64,000 nucleotides of DNA from Diphasiastrum complanatum (lineage: Eukaryota; Streptophyta; Lycopodiopsida; Lycopodiales; Lycopodiaceae): the NCBI GenBank assembly GCA_029204225.1, contig CM055109.1, positions 34,161,098-34,225,097 on the forward strand. Reading direction: 5' to 3'. Positions 1-12,600 of this stretch are shown here, one piece after another. The position numbers and the translations under genes were made by a program. The first letter of the stretch is position 1; each line of letters begins with the position of its first letter. The notes under the pieces are model-generated. The model made no database searches, was not told the origin of the DNA, and was given only the letters and a program-made list of their open reading frames with translations.

Positions 1-808
1 TATCTCTGATCTTTAGGTGAAAACTTTGGAAATCAGAGCAGATTTGAGGTAGAAGTTTGGAAGTAGACCCATCGCTGAAAATTAGCTTTCAAGTCTGAGT
101 TTTTTGGGTGCAATTTTGGCAGATCAGAGCGGAAATTGAAGAGGAAAGCTAGTACAGCTCCAGCGCTGATAGATCTCCTGAAATCTTGAATTTAGGGCCT
201 TTGCAGACTGTTTCAAACTACTTCAACTAGGAGTTCGTGCAAAGGCAAGAAAATCACTAATCTGATTTTTCGGAGCCACAGACCTGAGAGACAGATAGCG
301 AGGGTCTTCAATAAGTCAAATCAGACTTTTGCCTACAGATTCAAGCCTGGAAATTTGGTTTTTTCTCAGACAGTAGCCCGATACCTCTGACAGCGAGGGT
401 GGAGGACAAATCAATTGAAAAATTTTGGTACTTTCCAGCCTTTGATTCGATTTCTCAGAGCAGCCAGTTCAGCGAGCAGGGGCCTTCTCCAATTCCGATT
501 TTCCAGATCTGTTTTTTGTTCCAATTTGGAAAAATTTGGATTCCCCGAGTTGCTAGCCTGACAGCGAGGGTAAGAAGCAAAGGAAATCAGAAATTTGCTT
601 GTATTTTAGTACCCTGGTTGCTGATTTTTCCGGACAGCAGGTTTGTAAAAAGCTACGGAAGAGCTGAGAGGGCTTTTCTTGATTCTCTCTTTGGAAGTAC
701 AATCCTCAGAAAGAGTTAAGTTTCTTTTCTCTCCTTTGTACAGTTCTAATTAGTCTTTTTGACTTTTTTTTAAGAAGGAACATCAGACACTCTTTTTCTA
801 CTTCGAAA
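1..808 (+). repeat. Gypsy leader with diverged internal repeats
   Basis: No credible gene. The phrase gacagcgaggg and variants recur near 290, 385 and 555 with similar flanks rich in aaatcaga and aaatttgg, so this is an untranslated leader built from old duplications. The 106-codon open frame at 399-719 is not protein-like. Confidence 0.4.
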
Positions 809-1296
809 ATGACCACTTCTCAGGGACCTGATCAATCCCCGACAAGAGGCATCGATGAATCAGAAACGGAATCTCTGAAGTTCAGTAAAGGAAAAGAACC
901 TATGGAAGTGGAGGAACATGAGCAATTCGCCGAAGAACTCGATGACTTGGTTACCAAGCAGCAGTATCTCCACTTCTCAAAGGTCTAATTTTGAGCTCTA
1001 CGAAAGGAAGCCTTCCTTCCACTTCTCTGTTATCCCCTTCTCCACTTCCATCAGTTTCTGGTGAGCCTATTCGGTCTCATCCCAGTGTCTTCAAAGACTT
1101 AAAGCCTCCTACTTTTATTGGGGAAGAGAAGGATAGAAATGCAGATATTTTACATACCTTCCTCAGCAAATGGAAGAAACATACATTAGATATGCTCAAA
1201 TCTATGATGATTCAGTGGGTAGGAAGAAGGCTAGACAGCAGCCCTTTTCTGAGCAGCCTATCAGAAAGACTTTCAATTAAAAAAAGAAATTTTTAA
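809..1296 (+). pseudogene. gag remnant of the first gypsy element
   Basis: An ATG at 809 opens a 59-codon frame (MTTSQGPDQSPTRGIDESE..., acidic) ending at a stop at 986-988. The next frame (991-1296) contains SVFKDLKPPTFIGEEKDRNA, which resembles the start of the gag capsid domain of plant gypsy elements (PxxFxGxxxxxxVxxWL). A charged run follows near 1280-1340. Broken by stops. Confidence 0.55.
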
Positions 1297-2239
1297 AGAG
1301 AAAGAAAGAAGATAAAGTTAAGAGTGAGCTCTTTAGAAACGCCCATCGCTCATACAACCCTTAAAATTAGAAGATTTTGAAAGCCAAACAAGAACGTTTG
1401 TGATTTGTGTGCATGGGCAAGGAGACACAGTCAGACAATGTCCCAAGGGGCCATTCATTAAAAAAGATAAGAAAGATAAAAAACAAGTTCATCTTGTTCA
1501 GATAGTAAGTTTCCCAAGTGACTCGGCAGCTTCCGAGATAAAAGTCTTTCATGAAGACCATGAACACTGTTGCCAACTAACTTCTGCAATGCGAGACCCT
1601 TCAGCTTTGGGCCGCATGACCTAGGACGTATGCATGGGAAAGTTGGCAACCAGTCAGTCAGAGTCATGGTTTGATGATGGGCGACCATAATTTCATCAAC
1701 TACAACTTCCAGAAGTGCCCAGTCAGCATAGGTACATAGTTTCATTAGCTAAGTGTGAAGACAAAAAATTTGGAAAACTATTAGGACCTTCCCTCCACAG
1801 AAATTACCAGGAAAGCACCCTCAGCTTTCAGCATAAAGTCCGAGAAATCCAGTTGCATGGGTAGTATGATGTCCCCAACAGCCCTATGGTCTGCAGTTCA
1901 GAGCTCTCAGAGTTCTCTTAGTTAATCGGAGACAACGACCATCAAGTATTCTTATGTGACTTTCAGTTTATTCCAGAAGTTTCTATTTCTAGTTCTTTAC
2001 AGCGGAAAGTAAGCAAATTAGAAACTTTATTGTCTAAATTTAAAGACGTTTTTCCTGAAGATTTACCGCATAGTTTTACCACCTAGCAGAGATGTAGATC
2101 ATGTTATAAACCTAGTACCAGGCACACCACCTGCTTCTAAACCTTCGTATCGGGTCAGCCGAACAGAGGATGAAGAAATAACTAGGCAGTTAATAGATTA
2201 TCTTGGGAAAGGCCAAAATTCAGACTAGTAGTTCACCAT

Positions 2240-2760
2240 GGGCCTCACCAGTCCTTTTGGTGAAAAAGAAAGAACGGTCTATGCGTCTTTGCGTAGATTA
2301 CAGAGCCCCTCAATAAAGTCACAATTAAGAATAATACCCAGTGCCTCAGGTAGACGAGTTGTTTGATCAACTTGATGGGGCTAAGTTTTTCAGTAAAATT
2401 GACCTTAGATCGGGATATCATCAAGTCCGTATCAAGTCGGAAGATGTCTCGAAAACAACTTTTAGGACTCGTCATGGTCATTATGAGTTCAAGGTGATGC
2501 CCTTTGGGCTCACAAATGCTCCAGCTACCTTTAGACCCTGATGAACAGTGTCCTCAGACCATACTTGGGTAAGTTTGTGGTCGTATTTTTAAATGCATCC
2601 TCGTCTACAGTAAAATGAGGAAGGAGCATCTTAAACATCTCAGAAAGGTGTTTCAACTGCTTAGAAAGCGTAAGCTTTATGCTAAGAAACGTAAGTGTGA
2701 ATTCTTCATTGAAGAAGTAGCTTATTTGGGTCACATTATCTCAGCAAACGAGATTTAAGA
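2240..2760 (+). pseudogene. Gypsy reverse transcriptase fragment
   Basis: 2341-2541 encodes [18 protein letters not shown] and then [15 protein letters not shown], hallmark RT motifs of chromovirus-type gypsy elements. Upstream, SSPWASPVLLVKKKE lies in another frame. After 2541 the frame is lost and the catalytic YxDD region (2580-2620) reads without an intact motif. The RT cannot be active. Confidence 0.9.
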
Positions 2761-3170
2761 TGGACCCTAGTAAGGTCAAAGCCATACTCAGTTGGCTGAG
2801 ACCTCAGAATATTTTAGAATTACAGATCTTTCTAGGTTTGGCGGGATATTATAGACGATTTGTCAAGGAATATGCAATAGTAGTTCTTATGACAAATCTT
2901 CTTAAGGGGAAGGGAAAGGAGTTCAGTTGGGAGTCCGCACAGCAGGAGAGCTTTGATGCTCTCTCAAAACAGCCTTAGCTACAACACCAGTTCTAAAAGT
3001 CATCAACCCCAATCAGCCATTTGTGGTCGAAACAGATGCTAGCGACTTTGCAGTTGGTGCTACTAACTTAGAATGGACGACCAGTTGCGTTCGAGAGTGA
3101 AAACTCGAGCCAGCACAGACTAGGTACAATGCCTATGAAAAGGAACTCTTTCTTCAAGTAAACCATGCAG
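2760..3170 (+). pseudogene. Gypsy RT thumb and RNase H fragment
   Basis: [20 protein letters not shown], then [16 protein letters not shown], is the conserved RT-RNase H connection. From about 2990 another frame gives PFVVETDASDFAVGAT, the first RNase H motif with its Asp. It is followed by a broken copy of the ARxTYNAYEKEL-type motif near 3115. Confidence 0.85.
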
Positions 3171-6100
3171 CAGTGATTCAAGCGAATATCAGCAGCGTAG
3201 CTTCTACTTCCACAATCTTACTTCTTGCAAAACTTTCCCTTCTTGTGGAAATAGCAAAGATGGATCTGATTTCTGCCCTTCAATCTGACGAGTGTATCCT
3301 GCGTAGATACCTCTTGCTGTCCAGTGACATGAAATTTTATTTTCAGCGATTCTCCTTGCTGCTCAAATCTAACAGCCTCATTTGCTATTCAATGATTTCC
3401 AACAGCCTTGTTTGCTATCTAGTGAATTGAAAATATGTGTTTGCAATGATTCTTCTTGTTGTTTATCCTGATCTCCTTGGATCTTCACACAATGGACCGA
3501 TTTTCATTTGCGTTGTAGATGAGCTGACCCTCCACTTTATGCACATGATCTCCTTCACAGCCCTTTGTGTGTAGAAGAAAACCGAATTTGAGGCCTGCTG
3601 GCTAGGGACACCACCTTCTTTTTCTCAAAGATAGTCAAATCAATCCCTTGTACATCAATCCCATTCGTTGAGTATCTTCTTACTCTCTCGAATCTTGAAC
3701 TGAATCTTTGATACCATGTTAGAAAAACATCAGTGAATCAAGCATGATCGTACACGCTCTACCATGTTAGAAAGTTGATTTGTTCATACAAGCAACTACT
3801 ATCGTACTGAAACAATAGCCAAGCACATATGGAAGAGAATACAAATGATGAGATGAACTCTAACTATGTCCCATACCATTGTGGTAGAACATGTTCCATT
3901 ATATGCAATTGTACGTACCAAAGGTGCCCAGAAACGCATTTCTAGGGAAAAGCGTTCCCAGAAATGCGTTGATGGCAATAGAATCGCTGACCAAAAAAAT
4001 ATAGATATCAAAATATTTGAACCCCATGACAGAATCCAACAGGGATTGATGCACCTAAACTGGACGACATTGTACCCGAAACATTCGGCAACCTACATAA
4101 ATGTACTGCCCTTAATTAATGCTTTAATCTGATACCCATATTACCCACAAAAGAAAAAGAAAATAAAAAAGAAAAAAAAAAGAAAAAGAAAAAAACGTTT
4201 ATGAGAAACGCCCCCCCATTTTAGAAATGTGATCCAGAAACGTGGACGTGTTTCTAGAAACGCAATGCAAGTATGGAATATGTACAATAAAATTAGATTC
4301 ATCTACTCAAAGTAGATCATCTAAGAATAGTTATCAACCACTCATAATAGGCTAAGTGTATGCATGTGTCCTATGACTTAGGTCTAACTTTGACCTTAAA
4401 GTCTAACTTAACTTATACCTAAGTCTAAGTCTAACTTCTAACTTAGCTATCACTAGGTCTCTAGACAGGCACATAGGCTTGGGCTTCATTATTTTTATTA
4501 ACCAATTTATAAGTAACAATGAAACATTATTTCTAATAGTCTCTACTGTTGCCCTTAGTTATGAACTTTGCCAGTCTCTGTCATGGGTTAGGGAAGCCCT
4601 GTTAGTGATTGAGGAAGTCCCGAGTGAAGGAATTCTATATAGAATTTGTTATACTTAAATGAAACCATTGCATGGGGACTGGACACTTGTGATAGCCCAC
4701 ATGACTAGAGCAGCTGCATGAGCATTCCGGGAGGAGAGCACAGGGAGGGTGTTAATGCTATGATTTGGATGAGAATCATTGTATATGGATTCTTTGGAGC
4801 AATTTTGGGATTGGTAGCATGCTTTCTTATTGAAGGTCATTGGGGATTAGCAAGAGTGTACTATGGTTGTTTTCAGTAAAAACTTGTCTTTTATTGCTTT
4901 TGCCGATTTTTCAGCATACTAAGTAGAAAACTAGCATGCATGTGGCTTCTGGTTGTGCCTTACTGATATTTGTGGCCCTACTACATGAATAATAGGCTCA
5001 AAATTGCTGTTGCTCAGTGCTAGATCATCACTTCATAGTCGAGTATTTGAGCTGTGGTGGACGTTCAAAGTTTCATATGTAATTTTGGAAGCAAACTTGT
5101 GAAACAAATTTCTTGGTACTACATTGCTGGATTACCAAGTAATAGCTCGTTAGAATCAGCTTTGAAGGTCAATTCTTGGTAGGAATATCTTGTTTAATAC
5201 TACTATGCATATCAGGTTTCATGCACAAGAACTTTTTATATACTTTTTTCTCACAAAAAAACATCTGGCCAAAATATTACATGTAACTTACTGGCTGCTG
5301 AACCAAACGCTGTAATTTTTCAGCCATACTTTTTGATCAGGTGGGCGACCAAGCTTTTGAAATTTCGTCAGGTTTTGTTTATTGAAAATTGAGGACGATC
5401 ATAGCAAAGTTTGCATGTCAAATTTCTTCAGAGAAAGGACGTTTCTGCAAATATGTTCATTCTCACTGATCTTTGAGAGATATATCCTAGAAATTTTACA
5501 GCGACTGCTTTGTAGAGTGACCAGGCCTGTGCATAGAGAACCAACTCGCCAAAGTTCAGTATGAAATTTTTGATCAAATTTTGTCAGCAATGAACAATGG
5601 TTTAGTTCTCTCTGCTGGCTGCGTGCTTTACCCTGAGATTTCACCTGTATCTACTTCATACTTAGTGCGTCCCTGCTCTCCAATTTTGTTGGTAATTGCT
5701 TTAGTAACGGTTGAGTACAAAGTGTCCAAAGTTTCTTCTTTTTTTGCTTAAATTTTTTCTAGATTTTAGCATTTTAACTTTGTGCTCTCTCAGGGATTAG
5801 GTTCAAATCTTCACAGCTGCCTAACATTGGTAGGTAACTTTGCTTGCAAAACTTTGTTGACTTTTGATATCATTTGCTTAGTTTCAACTGATTCCATGAA
5901 AGATGTGTTTTTGTTGAAATATACGTTAAAAACGTTGAATACACTTGGACTAGTTCTTTTCATTCCTTACTATACTAGGGGAGTAATTTACCTATTTGGA
6001 AATGTCGATGCATGCATGCAATCTATCCTATCAAAAGTTTTGTTGTGGAGTAGTTGTGCAAGTTTTGAATGGTATTCTAAATCTATGTAATGTTTGATGA

Positions 6101-6524
6101 AGATTGCTATGATGTAGCCTAGTTTGTATCATAGGTTGTAAGTTGCTAGTGATTGCCAAATAAGTCAGATTTGTGCATAAATAAGCCATAAAGTACGATA
6201 CCAACAAGAATGCGTAACCAATGTGCTTTTGAATATTTATAGTGAACTATTGCTCAAAATGCTATGAAAATTACACTACCTTGAGGTTAAGCCTGGTTCT
6301 CTTTTGACGCATGCAACTTGAAAAAATTTTCGATTGTAAATCGTTGAAGATATGGAATTCCTATTGAATGTTCGTAGTGATGACAAGCTCTTGGTCTTTA
6401 ATAGCCATAAATTAATTATGTTCAATATTGATGATAAGCTTATAAGTTGAATCATTAGAGCTTGCGTTCAAAAAAACAAACAAAATTTTATCTAATATTT
6501 GGATCCATGTTTTTGAATATTCAG
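3171..6524. other. No gene seen; intron or upstream sequence with old repeat debris
   Basis: No open frame here resembles a protein. A tRNA-primer-like tttgataccatg at 3708-3719 next to tgttagaaaaac hints at the edge of an old minus-strand LTR. Around 3925-3975 and 4200-4265 the motif agaaacgc/agaaatgcg is repeated, with a purine-rich aaaagaaa tract at 4150-4196 between. 4378-4445 is a run of taagtctaactt units. Missing 5' exons of the kinase gene may lie here but I could not identify them. Confidence 0.4.
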
Positions 6525-6605
6525 AATCCAAGAAAAGAAGTGGTCAGACTCGTGGAAAATAGCAATGCAAGGAGTTCTAAAAAAACAACGTCGTGAAAGA
6601 ATACG
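6525..6605 (+). CDS. Kinase gene, exon 1 seen (basic linker before CNB-A)
   Basis: Short exon found by reading the frame back from CNB-A. It follows an AG acceptor (ttgaatattcag) and ends at cg|gtaaat. It encodes a strongly basic helix ending [11 protein letters not shown]. It exits with two bases that join the first base of the next exon to give CGT (Arg), so the frame continues straight into NNFLFGDLD, the usual entry helix of a CNB domain. A charged helix just before the first CNB domain is typical of this family. It is too short for ORF finders. It is less certain than the domain exons because the sequence has no motif of its own. Exons further upstream must exist but I could not identify them. 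Confidence 0.6.
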
Positions 6606-9600
6606 GTAAATCTTTATGCTATTTAAATGGGAATGGAGCAAGGATGAAAAGTATGTGGCTTCTGTGGATTACTCTACTTGCAATCAATTAGGCTTCACTA
6701 CTTGTCTCAAGGACCTTAAATCTGGCATGTTAGAGTTTTACTTGACAATACTCACCGTCATGCACTTTAGGAGATTTGCTTATAGCATCGTGATCTATTT
6801 GCAGGTAAGTAGGTTTTTACTGCTTGCCTTATCTCACGGCACACTTTGTGGTTTGTGTTTAGTGACAAGGCCATTCGTAGGATGAAAGCGACTCCGAGAA
6901 GGATAATACCAAAGTCTGAAACAACCAAAGAGCATCTTCGAAAAATTTTGGGGTAAACTTCTACATGAAAATCTGAGTGGATAAATTTGTCAAAAAATGC
7001 ATTTTAAGCCTCTTTTTCAAGTCGAACATTTGCAAGGCACAAAGTGAATCTCCATAATCGAGTCTGCAAAGCATTTGAATTGTTAGATCGTTGCATGATG
7101 CACAATAATGTGGTAGGTACTTGAAAGACTAGAATAAGACGTGATCCTTAGACTCGACCTTAGATAGAGAACATAATTGGCAAATCCTCTCCTCTCTGGG
7201 GGAACCTTGGAAACATCTAGTCTCAATCTTGAGCTGATGCGATGAAACGCGGAGCTTGCCTAATGAGAATCTCAAACCATGAGACAATCATGAATCCAGG
7301 TAGCATGATAGGGGAACCCCCTACTATATCCAACTCCAAGAAATGGGTCCGGGGGTACCCCTAGCTGGCCTTGTCATACTTGCATATAGGAAATGTCTGA
7401 TGTAGTCATGAGTGCTTGTTGGAAGGTCCATGATAGAAATGCCAAGCGTATCAAGGAAATGAGAGGCCTGAGAGAACCTAGATAGTCGGTAACCATTACT
7501 ATGAAGGCAATGTGATGAGGTGAGTGCTGCTTGTGTGTATCTGTAAGGGAAAGCTCCACAAGATCCTGCTTACAAGACAAAATAGTAGAGAAAACACTAT
7601 GGAGAACCACCCAACCAAGTAGAAGTAACCAATCAATCTCTAGAAGCGTCACCCCCAAGCCAAGGATCAGGAAGCATGAGAGTAGAGAGAGGAGTAGAGA
7701 GAGGACCTGGCAATGAATCAACCAAACAATGATGGAGTAGGGCGAGTTTGTCCTCCTTATATAGGCCTAAGACCCTCTTGTGCACAACTCCCCTATAGAT
7801 AGATGCATAGTAATGCAAGGTCCCAACTCCCCTATAGATAGATGCATTTGCTATTGGTACTCTACACATGCATTGACTGTCCCAAACCTTGTACTAACTC
7901 CAATTAGTGTGTTTGGGCCTCACAAGGTCATTAATTACATTACGGGTCACTTCCAGTATGACGTGGCATAACTAATGAACTGGATTTATTGGAGTATCGG
8001 GTATCCAAGACTAGGAGTATATTGAATCCTATATTTGGTCATGGACATAACATTCTCCCCCTTGAACTGCTCCTGTCCTCAGAAGCGGAGCTTAGGGAAA
8101 TTCTTCTTTATGCTATCAACTCTCTCCCACGAATCATCATCCTCAGACCGACCTTTCCATCGAATTAAGCACTCAAAGATAGAACGATTTCTCAATTGTC
8201 TATCTTTGGTTCTGAGCACTTTCTCAGGTTCCAAAGGTACACTAAGCGACAAATCTTCCATGTGGGATAGATCATCATCAGATCTAGCTGCATCACCATC
8301 GTGTAAACTTAATTTCAATCGGAAACATTAAAAACTGTGTGCGCATTAGATTTTCCTTGAAGATCTAGTTCATAAGCTAAAGAACCAATTTTTCGTACAA
8401 TCCCGAACGGTCCACAATATCGAGTAGACAATTCATAATGCTTTCTGGTACGTAATGTCTTAGAATCTTTTGGAATCCTAAGATATACCCAATCATCAAC
8501 TTTAAAATCTCTGGGAGATCTCTTAAGTGCTTAGCTCTATCCTGAGCACTTCGGATATATCCTTAGCCACTTGCAACATTTCTTGCATATCATGTAGGAA
8601 ATCAGCAACTTTCTGAATCTTAATAGATTTCGTCTCCACATCAGTTGGAGATCTAGGTTAAAAAACCGTACATAAGCATAAAAGGACTGTAACCTATAGT
8701 AGAATGCTTTCTATTGTTGTATGCAAACTCAATCAGAGGAATGTAATCTCCCCAATGAGATTGCCTGTGAGAAACATATGTCCTCAACATATCTTCCATA
8801 GTTTGATTAGTCCTTTCTGTCATCCTATTCCTTAGCACTTGGAGGTGCTTCTCCTTACAAATAGGTTACACTCACTCGGGCATCCCGAATGTACTTCCTA
8901 AATCAGAAACGCTCGAGGCTAACCAACGAAGCATGACCCTTATGTAGTCTAGCTGTGGTTGGCCCCCTAGAGTGAACACTTGCCGCTGCATAAACGTCCT
9001 GGAGGTATTAAATATCATGATCTAGGTTTTCCTGGTATGCACAGTCAAGAAAGCAATGCCACATCATCAGCATAAAGTAAAATGGAAATGAGTATATTAG
9101 CAAGCCAGAAAAAAGAACTAAAGTATTGAGACTCAAGCCTAAATTAAAGCGCACGTCGATGTTCTTGGATGAGGATCTTACTTATATCCAAGTTCAAGAA
9201 CGCAAGAAAAATTTTCAGGAGGCTAAAGCATCGGGATGATTGGCCATTCATTAGGATGGTCAAGTTCGTCCATCTGCCTCTAATGCCTAGGAAGTTCGGG
9301 CTCATGGGCATAGGAGCAGCCCAAGACCCATCTACATTACCCACATCACATACATCCACATCACCTACGTATTGGGTTATGGAACTGTAACGACATTCAT
9401 TCTTCAGCAGTGGCACAAGATTTAGCAGACTTCATCGCACAAGGGGATATCCTTGTTTTTACAGAGACATGAGAACCAATTTAGGGGTTTCAAGGCTTCA
9501 GGTGGGCTTCAGTTTTGCTCAGAGACTAGATTTGTGGGGTTTTGGTGTGGGGTAGCATGCTTATACAGGGACTTGTTACAACCTATCATTGATCTGGTTC

Positions 9601-12600
9601 GACGGGATGAGTAGGCATGCTATTTGGCTTCGATTTCTTGGTCAGAGTATTGGGCTTAACAATTTGTTATTTTCCATGGGCGTCTTCGGCTTTTGCTGAT
9701 AGTAGGGGTCGCCCATATGTTGATCATACTTCATATATTCCCCTTTATTCTGAGCGTGGTTATATACTTTTGGTCGGAGACTTCAACGCCGAGACATCCT
9801 CTAGATAGAAAGAGTTTACATGATCACTGATGATCCTTTGAGGATACATGCCATGGATAGTATGGATATGGGGATTGACCGGACAGCCTATTAGCTATGT
9901 TAGTAAGATGATATGTGCCCTTTTTGATATGCCATACCTCATCATGAGATGCTCCACCGATTTCAAATTGATTCTCCAATTTCTTAAATCATTGGTCGAC
10001 AAAGTGTAGTCCTTTGCTGAGTGGTACTCGAATACTCTGGTTGGCTTTTGTCATTGTCCTCAATAGAATGGCATTGATGATAGGGTAGAGGAAGTATGTC
10101 CTTGGGACATTTAGAAAATAAGGAACCGAGGGAAGAAAAGTGGACACGATAGGGATATCACTTACTTTGAGCCTCGGTCAACAACTGTTCTACCAATTTT
10201 GAGACGATCTTGCACATTTGCTTAGGAATAATCCAATTACTGAAGGCTTGCTAGTGATTTTTGGACAGGTCATAATGTGGACTCAGGGCTACTATTAGGA
10301 AACTTCGTCATAAAATAATTATTGTTCTACTCATAGATGATAGAACAAACTGAAATAGAAGAAAATTCTGACAAAAATATGAGGGAGAACTAAAAAAGAG
10401 GGGTTATTTTTAACTGTGAAAGATTATATATATTTTGGTGAGAAGGGTTTGTGGCCCAAGTCTAGGACTTGTTTCTCATGTCATCTAAGCTAAATAAGAT
10501 GCAAGCTTTTGCTGAAATGTGTCCCCCTTTTAGGCAGTAACATGGCGTGCCACGTGTACCTAACATATGTTTTTCTTTGCAATGCTGCTTTAATATCATA
10601 TATTAGTAACACGCCATGCTACTAACATATGTTTTCCTTTGCAATGTTGCTTTAATATCATAATATGCTTTTTTCGTTATTTTCTTGAGTTGGACTAGAG
10701 ATTTGACCCACAAGACAGACAACACCATGGCATTATATCATTATGTATGCAATCTTGAGGAGCATCTTGGTAGTTATGTTTTACCCTTTTGGGTTTCCTA
10801 TTCAACAAATGATTCATGTTCTTCTTTTGAATCTTGCAGTAACAATTTTCTTTTTGGCGATTTGGATGTTGCATTGAGAGAGGAGATGATTGATGCTTTC
10901 CAGGATGTACGAGTTTCACCCAGTACAGAAGTTATTAAGCAGGGTGACGTTGCAGATAATTTTTACATCATTGTAGGTTCCTAAGATCAAAAGATTTGAA
11001 ACTTTGAAACTTTAAAAAAGAAAAATCCAAGTTTAACTATGACTTTTTAGACCTAACATATGATTGTTTAAAATGAATGTCACATGCATCACAAACCCAC
11101 ACTTCGATATGTATATCTTTTGGCTCTTTGTTAAGTTGAACGAACTCATGTTAATACCATCTTACAAGATTGTAGTGAAGAGTTCTTTTTTTTCACCCTA
11201 AGAAAACTCATTCTTGCTGCTTTTGTTTCCCCCATGATCCTTTGTGGGCATACAACAACAAAGCACTAGAGACGTGGTTGGTGTGCATAGTACTGAACAA
11301 CGAAAATCAAAATTCGAAACTTTCATAGAAAATAATTTAGATCCATCGTGTTTCTTGTGGAAAAACAGGATGTTGGGGAATTCGACATTCTTGCAAAGAG
11401 GGTAAGGCAATCTTTATCATCTTCATTTAGAGTAGCCAATATTTGTTTTGCTCATACTTTTAACATTAATGCTTATGACTGTTGAATCTATGCAAGGCTT
11501 CATAGCAATATTTTGTTCCAGAATGTATTGGTGCTTCTACATTAGCAAGAATAATAACTAGTGGATTGTTAAATAACTGCCAAGTAAACGTTCCTGACAA
11601 CTACTTTATCTCTCTTTTACAAATCTAGCCTTCAATTGATGAAAGTTATTCATCATTAATAACCTATTTGGAGCTGGTTTGATTACTACTATGCTTGCAA
11701 TTGCCAAGCCTGATTCTTGAGTGATTTTATATGCTATTATGTCCTTGCATTAGTGGAGAATGTTAAAATGTGATAATTAGCTGTTAAAATGTCAATCTGA
11801 GAAAGTAGGGTCTTCAATTTCATTGGTAAATGGCTGACACTAGCCTCTAATGATGCACTGAAGATTATAATGTGACTCATGTCTCAAGACAAATGTATTG
11901 GATGGATCTCCTAAGATGCCCTATGCGTTGTAGATGACATGAGGCATGTGATCGCAGGACAATTTTACTAACTCCTGCATGTCATGTGTACTTGTTAAGG
12001 TACTTTCAAGACTTGCATTTCCACGTGATAGATTCTTTATACTAGATCCCTTTGCTTTTAATGATTGGTTAATAGGATCGTCTCTTCCCACCATTTATCT
12101 TCATTACATGTGATCATAAGCCATATCATTTTTCTGGAGTCATTTTCATCAACAATTGTCCACTAGCTATCATTCACATTCAATGCTTAGTCTACAGATA
12201 GGAATTACTCACAATGAATGCACTTTATTTGGCAATTACCTATCTACTATGCAATCCACACGTTTGATCCAAAAATTTGGGTTGTGCTGGCTGTTGTTGA
12301 TTGTATCATACTTGCAATAAGTTGAGGGCCAATGCATAGTGGTTATATAGACTATGAATGATCGATTTTGATCACTTGACCAACGATGTTGTAGTTAAGA
12401 TAGTTAGTTGATCATCATGCCATTGATGTGTTACTGCTAACTCTCCTTTTACGTACGAGCTTGATACCAAGATGGCTTCCATGAGGATAGAAATAGATTT
12501 CTTACCGATGTGAGGTCATATATAGAATCTCGACGAGTGAATATGCATGCAATGTAGGTGTTCATGCTTTCGTCAGTAAAGGGTATGTTCCAACAATGCA

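Larger units (their letters stand above)
1..3170 (+). mobile_element. Degenerate Ty3/gypsy retrotransposon
   Basis: Order on the + strand: untranslated leader (1-808), gag remnant (809-1296), scrambled gag/protease (1300-2080), a PR-RT linker with PSRDVDHVIN-like sequence near 2085-2110, RT (2240-2760) and RNase H (2760-3170). Stops and frameshifts break every domain. No LTR was recognised at either end, so limits are approximate. The 3' end merges into unassigned sequence. Confidence 0.75.

Noticed and set aside
3925-3975. Short repeated agaaacgc motifs as a CRISPR-like or regulatory array
   Set aside because: Units are irregular in spacing and sequence, with no spacers and no partner genes; simple local duplication.
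5782-6090. 102-codon + frame, hydrophobic, as a small membrane protein gene
   Set aside because: No homology, no promoter signals, and biased by AT-rich sequence; treated as non-coding.
6358-6450. Open stretch reading EDMEFLLNVRSDDKLLVFNS as a further kinase exon
   Set aside because: A stop lies just upstream and the frame ends in TGA at 6448-6450. No splice borders join it to exon 1 in phase.
7374-7721. Leu-rich 115-codon minus frame as a membrane protein
   Set aside because: It lies across the LINE/LTR boundary and its Leu runs come from ag-rich complement; not a gene.
1-10600. PP2C phosphatase exons expected for the seed-plant type of CNB kinase
   Set aside because: I looked for DG-containing PP2C motifs on the + strand and found none. 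They could lie further left, but nothing here supports them.
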